From assembly GCA_964493955.1 (NCBI GenBank), contig CAZBPZ010000060.1, positions 1 through 10,209 of the forward strand: 10,209 nucleotides of DNA, written 5' to 3'. The translations under genes and the position numbers were made by a program. This DNA comes from CAZBPZ01 sp964493955. Lineage in GTDB: Bacteria; Chloroflexota; Dehalococcoidia; Dehalococcoidales; Fen-1064. The notes under the pieces are model-generated. The model ran no database searches. It had not been told where the DNA came from and saw only the letters and a list, made by a program, of their open reading frames with translations. The first letter of the stretch is position 1; the number at the start of each line of letters is the position of its first letter. Below are positions 7,355-10,209 of the stretch, in pieces.

Positions 7355-8764
7355 CTACTCCCCCCCGGCAGCAGTCCGCAGCGCCCTGACGAGGCGGTCT
7401 ATCAGGGCCTGCTTCTTCGGGCTGTGCGGCCCGTTCCTGCTGCCGATGACACAACCGGTGGACTCGAACAGGGTGTCGATTATCTTGAGGTTGTGCCGCT
7501 TGATGGTGCGGCCGGTCTCGGTATTCTCAATCAGCATGTCGGCGTCCTCGGGCAGGAAGGCCTCGGTGGCCCCCCAGGTGGGGATGATGCGGTACCGGCC
7601 GAGGCGGTTCTCGCGGGCGTACCGGTCGGCGATGTTCACGTACTCCGAGGCGACGCGGTAGGGCACCTCCCGCCCGGAGAGGAGCTGCCGCAGGCTGAAG
7701 ATGTCATCGGCCGGCACATCCTGGCTGACCACCGCCACCATCCTGACCCGTGCCGAACGCAGGTCCAGCAGTTGCTGTACCGGGCTGCCGGGGAACACGG
7801 TGAGGTGGTCGCTCAACCAGTCCCGGCCGGTTATGGCCAGGTCGAAGTTGCTGTTGGCTACCTGCAACGGCATGTCCTGGGGACGGACTACCTTGACCAC
7901 CAGCCCGGCGATGTCGCTGCTGGGCCGCCGGCTGATAGCCCTATCCCCGTACCCCTCGAGGTGAATGCCGGCCTTTTCCAGCAGGGCGGCGGTGTGCTTT
8001 TGCTGGTGGCCGTCCGGCAGGGCGAGCCGTACGGTGTCCTCGTCCACCTGCCAGACGGCCGGCACGCTCCCGGCGGGTTGTGGGGTGGTGCCAGCGGCCG
8101 GTGCTGCCGGCGGCGTGATGCCTTCCAGGGAGTCCAGTATGGGGGAGAGGTCCCGGTGCTCCCAGCTCTGGCGGTTGGCCACCAGGAAGGCGCTGTGCCG
8201 CAGGAGGGTCATCAGCGGGACCAGCCCCTCCCGCCTGACATCGTCCTCGCCGGGGCGGGAGAGGAGGGCCGCGGTGGCGTTCTCCGGCGGGTAGGCCTCG
8301 GCCGAGCCCCAGAGGGCGAAAATGCCGAAGCGGCGCAGCCTGAGCCGCAGCGCCAGGTACTCGGCCAGGTTGGGGTACTCGGTGGCGATACGCACCGTTC
8401 CGCCGGCTGTGGCCAGTGAGTCTAATGTCGGCGTGTCTCCTGCCGGGCTGGCTGCCAGGCAGACGATGCCCTTCCCGAAGCCGAGGTTACGCAGCTTGAC
8501 GATGTCACGGTTGGTATAGCGGACAGAAAGCTCCTCCACCCAGTCCAGCCCGCAGATGCCCAGGTCGTAGTGGCCCACGGCCACCTGGATGGGAATGTCG
8601 CGTTCGTGGAAGGTCTTGGCCCGGAGTTCCGGGAAGCGCCGGGACCGGAGGCGGTAGTTACGCAGCGAGGGGGTGTAACCTTCCAGGTCCCAGCCGGCGG
8701 CTTGCAGGAAGGCGGCCGTCTCGGCAAGGAGGCGGCCCTTGGGCAGGGCAATCCGAATTGTCAT
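7355..8764 (-). CDS. hisG: ATP phosphoribosyltransferase catalytic subunit, tandem HisG-HisG fusion
   Basis: HisG joins ATP and PRPP to phosphoribosyl-ATP, the committed step of histidine synthesis. Short HisG proteins that work with HisZ are about 210 residues; this is 469 because two HisG halves are fused. Half 1 spans about 2-210 and half 2 about 244-465, joined by a Pro/Ala/Gly-rich linker (about 216-236). They align along their length: ALPKGR (6-11) with ALPDGH (248-253); IPIQVAVGHYDLGICGLDW (57-75) with MPLQVANSNFDLAITGRDW (298-316); RIATEYPNLAEYLA (125-138) with RVASEYVNIADRYA (370-383); WGSAEAYPPENA (152-163) with WGATEAFLPEDA (397-408). The PRPP loop is kept only in half 2 (ENTETGRTI, 413-421); half 1 has SRPGEDDV there. 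KGR is kept only in half 1. It overlaps the hisZ stop by 4 bases (ATGA), and GGAGGG precedes the ATG. HisG identity is sure; the mechanism of the fusion is inferred. Confidence 0.95.
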   Translation of the reverse strand: MTIRIALPKGRLLAETAAFLQAAGWDLEGYTPSLRNYRLRSRRFPELRAKTFHERDIPIQVAVGHYDLGICGLDWVEELSVRYTNRDIVKLRNLGFGKGIVCLAASPAGDTPTLDSLATAGGTVRIATEYPNLAEYLALRLRLRRFGIFALWGSAEAYPPENATAALLSRPGEDDVRREGLVPLMTLLRHSAFLVANRQSWEHRDLSPILDSLEGITPPAAPAAGTTPQPAGSVPAVWQVDEDTVRLALPDGHQQKHTAALLEKAGIHLEGYGDRAISRRPSSDIAGLVVKVVRPQDMPLQVANSNFDLAITGRDWLSDHLTVFPGSPVQQLLDLRSARVRMVAVVSQDVPADDIFSLRQLLSGREVPYRVASEYVNIADRYARENRLGRYRIIPTWGATEAFLPEDADMLIENTETGRTIKRHNLKIIDTLFESTGCVIGSRNGPHSPKKQALIDRLVRALRTAAGGE

Positions 8765-10002
8765 GCCCGCCCTCCGAGGACTGCCAGGACCTCTTCGGTT
8801 GTACTGGCTTCGGTCTGCCGCCCGGTGGTGACTTCGGTCAGCACGTAGCTGGCGGGGGCGCGGGTGGTGTCCACTTTCCAGGCGATATCCCCGGCCCCGT
8901 GGCCCAGGTCCATCTCGGCGGCATAGCCGGCACGGCGCAGGGCCTCCGCCAGGCGAAAGGCCTCTCTGACGGCCTCCGGGGCGGTGCTGCCTGCCCGGAC
9001 GAGTACCCGTGGCGCCTGCCGCCCGTTGAGGATGTCTGTATTCACCAGGCCCAGCAGCCGGTCAATCCCCAGCCCGAAGCCCGAGGCCGGGACCTCCGGC
9101 CCGCCCATGAGGGGGATGAGGGCGTCGTAGCGGCCGCCCCGGGCCACCGGCTGGCCGCCGGCCAGGAACTGGTACATGATGCCGGTGTAGTACTCGAAGC
9201 CGCGCCCCGAGGCAATGTCGATGACGTACCGGCAGCCCAGGGCATCAAGGGCCTCGACGATGCCGGCGAGGTTGTCCAGGGCAGTCTCAAGCTCCGGCAG
9301 GTCACGGCTGAGGAGCGATTTCAGGTTCCTGAGGAAACCGGCCGACCGGCCCTGCAGGTCCAGCAGCGGTGTCAGCGTTTCACCCAGCTCCGGTACCCTG
9401 GTCGTGAGGCTGGTGAGGGCGGCGGCATCGCCGTCCAGGAGCCGGTCGAAGACGGCGGCCTGCTCCTGCGGGCTGAGGCCGAAGCGCACCAGCAGCGCCT
9501 TGATGATACCGGCGTGGGACAGCTTTAGCTCGGTGTCACGGATGCCAAGACGCGCCAGTACTTCACCGGCCAGGGTTATCAGCTCTACGTCGGCCAGCAC
9601 CGAGGCAGCCCCGATAAGCTCGGCGCCGCACTGCCAGGTCTCGCGGTCTTCCTGCCCGGAGGGCTCGAAGGTAAAGGTGTTGACCACGTAGAAAAGCCGG
9701 GCCAGCCCCTGCTCCTGGCGCTCGATGTAAGCACGGGCTACCGGGATGGTGGCGTCGGGGCGCAGTACGACACGCTCGCCGCTCCACCCGTCCCAGTCCA
9801 GGAACGAGTACACGCGCCCGAGACGCCCCGGCGTCAGTGTGCCGGTGCTGGTGAAAAGGTGCAGGTATTCCAGCGTGGGAGTGCGTATCTCCTGATAGCC
9901 GCTTTGCAGGCAGGCCTGGCGGAACTCGCCTTCAATCAGGCGGAACCGCCTCATTTCCTCGGGCGAAAGGTCACGGGTGCCCCGGCATCGCTGGACTCGC
10001 AT
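8761..10002 (-). CDS. hisZ: ATP phosphoribosyltransferase regulatory subunit, HisRS-like
   Basis: A 413-residue paralogue of histidyl-tRNA synthetase. HisZ activates short HisG and carries histidine feedback inhibition (family knowledge). Seen: a class II motif 1 region with IRTPTLEYLHLF (39-50), LRPDATIPVAR (80-90), a motif 2 region (104-131) ending in CGAELIGAASVLADVEL, the histidine-site motif SGRGFEYYTG (265-274), GGRYDAL (289-295) and motif 3 ASGFGLGIDRLL (306-317). The C-terminal 80 residues (about 331-410) resemble a worn HisRS anticodon-type domain. In motif 2 the invariant ATP-binding Arg of F-R-x-E is Thr111 (FTFEP), so aminoacylation is unlikely and HisZ is favoured over HisS; location directly before hisG agrees. 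The ATG start has GAGAGG a few bases upstream. First gene of the operon. Confidence 0.9.
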   Translation of the reverse strand: MRVQRCRGTRDLSPEEMRRFRLIEGEFRQACLQSGYQEIRTPTLEYLHLFTSTGTLTPGRLGRVYSFLDWDGWSGERVVLRPDATIPVARAYIERQEQGLARLFYVVNTFTFEPSGQEDRETWQCGAELIGAASVLADVELITLAGEVLARLGIRDTELKLSHAGIIKALLVRFGLSPQEQAAVFDRLLDGDAAALTSLTTRVPELGETLTPLLDLQGRSAGFLRNLKSLLSRDLPELETALDNLAGIVEALDALGCRYVIDIASGRGFEYYTGIMYQFLAGGQPVARGGRYDALIPLMGGPEVPASGFGLGIDRLLGLVNTDILNGRQAPRVLVRAGSTAPEAVREAFRLAEALRRAGYAAEMDLGHGAGDIAWKVDTTRAPASYVLTEVTTGRQTEASTTEEVLAVLGGRA

Positions 10003-10033
10003 GTGGTACCTCTCGGAGAACGGTGAACAAGCT

Positions 10034-10063
10034 ATTTTACAATAACTCCGGGTGCCCCCTCAA
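10034..10063 (-). promoter_or_regulatory. Putative sigma70-type promoter of the his operon
   Basis: Read on the minus strand, TTGAGG (10063-10058) serves as a -35 box and TAAAAT (10039-10034) as a -10 box, with an 18-base spacer. This sits in an AT-rich patch unlike the surrounding coding DNA. Transcription would start near 10027, giving a leader of roughly 25 bases to the hisZ ATG. That is too short for an attenuator, T-box or leader peptide, so histidine control is more likely by feedback through HisZ or by a repressor. Confidence 0.6.
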
Positions 10064-10100
10064 TGCTCGGCGAGGCCGCGGTAGTGTAACGTATTGTGTG

Positions 10101-10125
10101 TAAAAGGAGGAGGGGCATGTCCTAA
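10101..10125 (+). other. Strong Shine-Dalgarno followed by a two-codon mini-ORF (ATG TCC TAA)
   Basis: AAAAGGAGGAGG (about 10102-10113) lies at good spacing before the ATG at 10117, which is followed by one codon and a TAA stop. It sits 36 bases before the start of the gene at 10161. It may be a start-stop leader that loads or stalls ribosomes, or a chance purine-rich tract. No longer frame opens from this ATG. Confidence 0.35.
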
Positions 10126-10142
10126 CCAGGGTGATAGCACCG

Positions 10143-10152
10143 GAAAGGAGGT
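10143..10152 (+). promoter_or_regulatory. Ribosome binding site of the right-edge gene
   Basis: GAAAGGAGGT is a near-perfect anti-16S match and lies 8 bases before the ATG at 10161. It is the main evidence that the short open frame running off the window is a real gene. No convincing plus-strand promoter was found between 10040 and 10140. Confidence 0.75.
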
Positions 10153-10160
10153 ATACCCCC

Positions 10161-10209
10161 ATGGTACAGGTCAGAGACCTGACCGAGCTTGCACTGGAGG
10201 AACCGTGGC
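10161..10209 (+). CDS. Start of a divergent gene, 3' truncated by window edge, unidentified
   Basis: Only 16 codons are visible (MVQVRDLTELALEEPW), beginning at an ATG behind an excellent Shine-Dalgarno site. It reads away from the his operon, so the two share the roughly 158-base region 10003-10160. The codons read as plausible protein, but too little is present to name a family. A perfect 6-base inverted repeat (CAGGTC AGA GACCTG, 10167-10181) falls just after the start codon and could form a small hairpin affecting initiation. Confidence 0.6.
   Translation, partial: MVQVRDLTELALEEPW

Noticed and set aside
7353..7454. Upstream ATG extension of hisD
   Set aside because: It is read inside the hisG end, adds 34 residues not found in HisD, and the TTG at 7352 right after the hisG stop has a good ribosome site.
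8761..10002. Histidyl-tRNA synthetase (hisS) as the identity of the first his-operon gene
   Set aside because: Motif 2 Arg is missing and the motif 2 loop is degenerate, and the gene overlaps hisG; HisZ fits better, though a genome search for another hisS would settle it.
10003..10160. Histidine leader peptide, T-box or attenuator upstream of hisZ
   Set aside because: No His-codon run, no T-box-like element and no terminator stem are seen, and the likely promoter leaves a leader of only about 25 bases.

Overview
The window is a dense, GC-rich bacterial segment with gene gaps of only a few bases, GTG/TTG starts alongside ATG, and Shine-Dalgarno sites ahead of most genes. Gene content (a heteromeric-type HisG/HisZ histidine pathway, a CooC-like deviant Walker A ATPase, a QueG-like double [4Fe-4S] protein, lone purC, FabG-like SDR enzymes) suggests an anaerobic bacterium. 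A Chloroflexota/Dehalococcoidia-type subsurface lineage is my best guess. It rests on gene style only and is not proven by any marker in the window.

Layout. Positions 1-3522 hold a plus-strand cluster: a 5'-truncated SDR oxidoreductase whose catalytic Lys is a Ser; an unrecognised Arg/Tyr-rich protein made of two ungapped 88-residue repeats; a CooC-like nickel-chaperone-type ATPase with a C-x-C motif; purC (SAICAR synthase); and, overlapping purC by 4 bases, a small QueG-like ferredoxin protein. Positions 3538-10002 hold a minus-strand histidine operon, read right to left: hisZ, hisG, hisD, hisC, hisB, then a second, fully competent SDR. The two clusters converge with only 15 bp between them. 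A sigma70-like promoter with a very short leader lies just upstream of hisZ. At the right edge a divergent plus-strand gene begins at 10161 and runs off the window.

How it works together. HisZ+HisG, HisD, HisC and HisB cover the first step and several later steps of histidine synthesis (HisE/I/A/H/F are not in the window). PurC supplies purine synthesis, which is linked to the histidine pathway through AICAR.

The most notable element is the hisG gene. It encodes two complete HisG-like halves fused head to tail through a Pro/Ala linker. The first half keeps the N-terminal ALPKGR motif but has lost the PRPP-binding T-G-x-T loop; the second half keeps the PRPP loop but has lost the KGR motif. 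This looks like a built-in pseudo-dimer with a complementary split of active-site parts, paired with a HisZ whose motif 2 is itself strongly eroded. Other points worth a look are the 88-residue tandem-repeat protein, the Lys-less SDR, and the two-codon mini-ORF with a strong ribosome site ahead of the right-edge gene.
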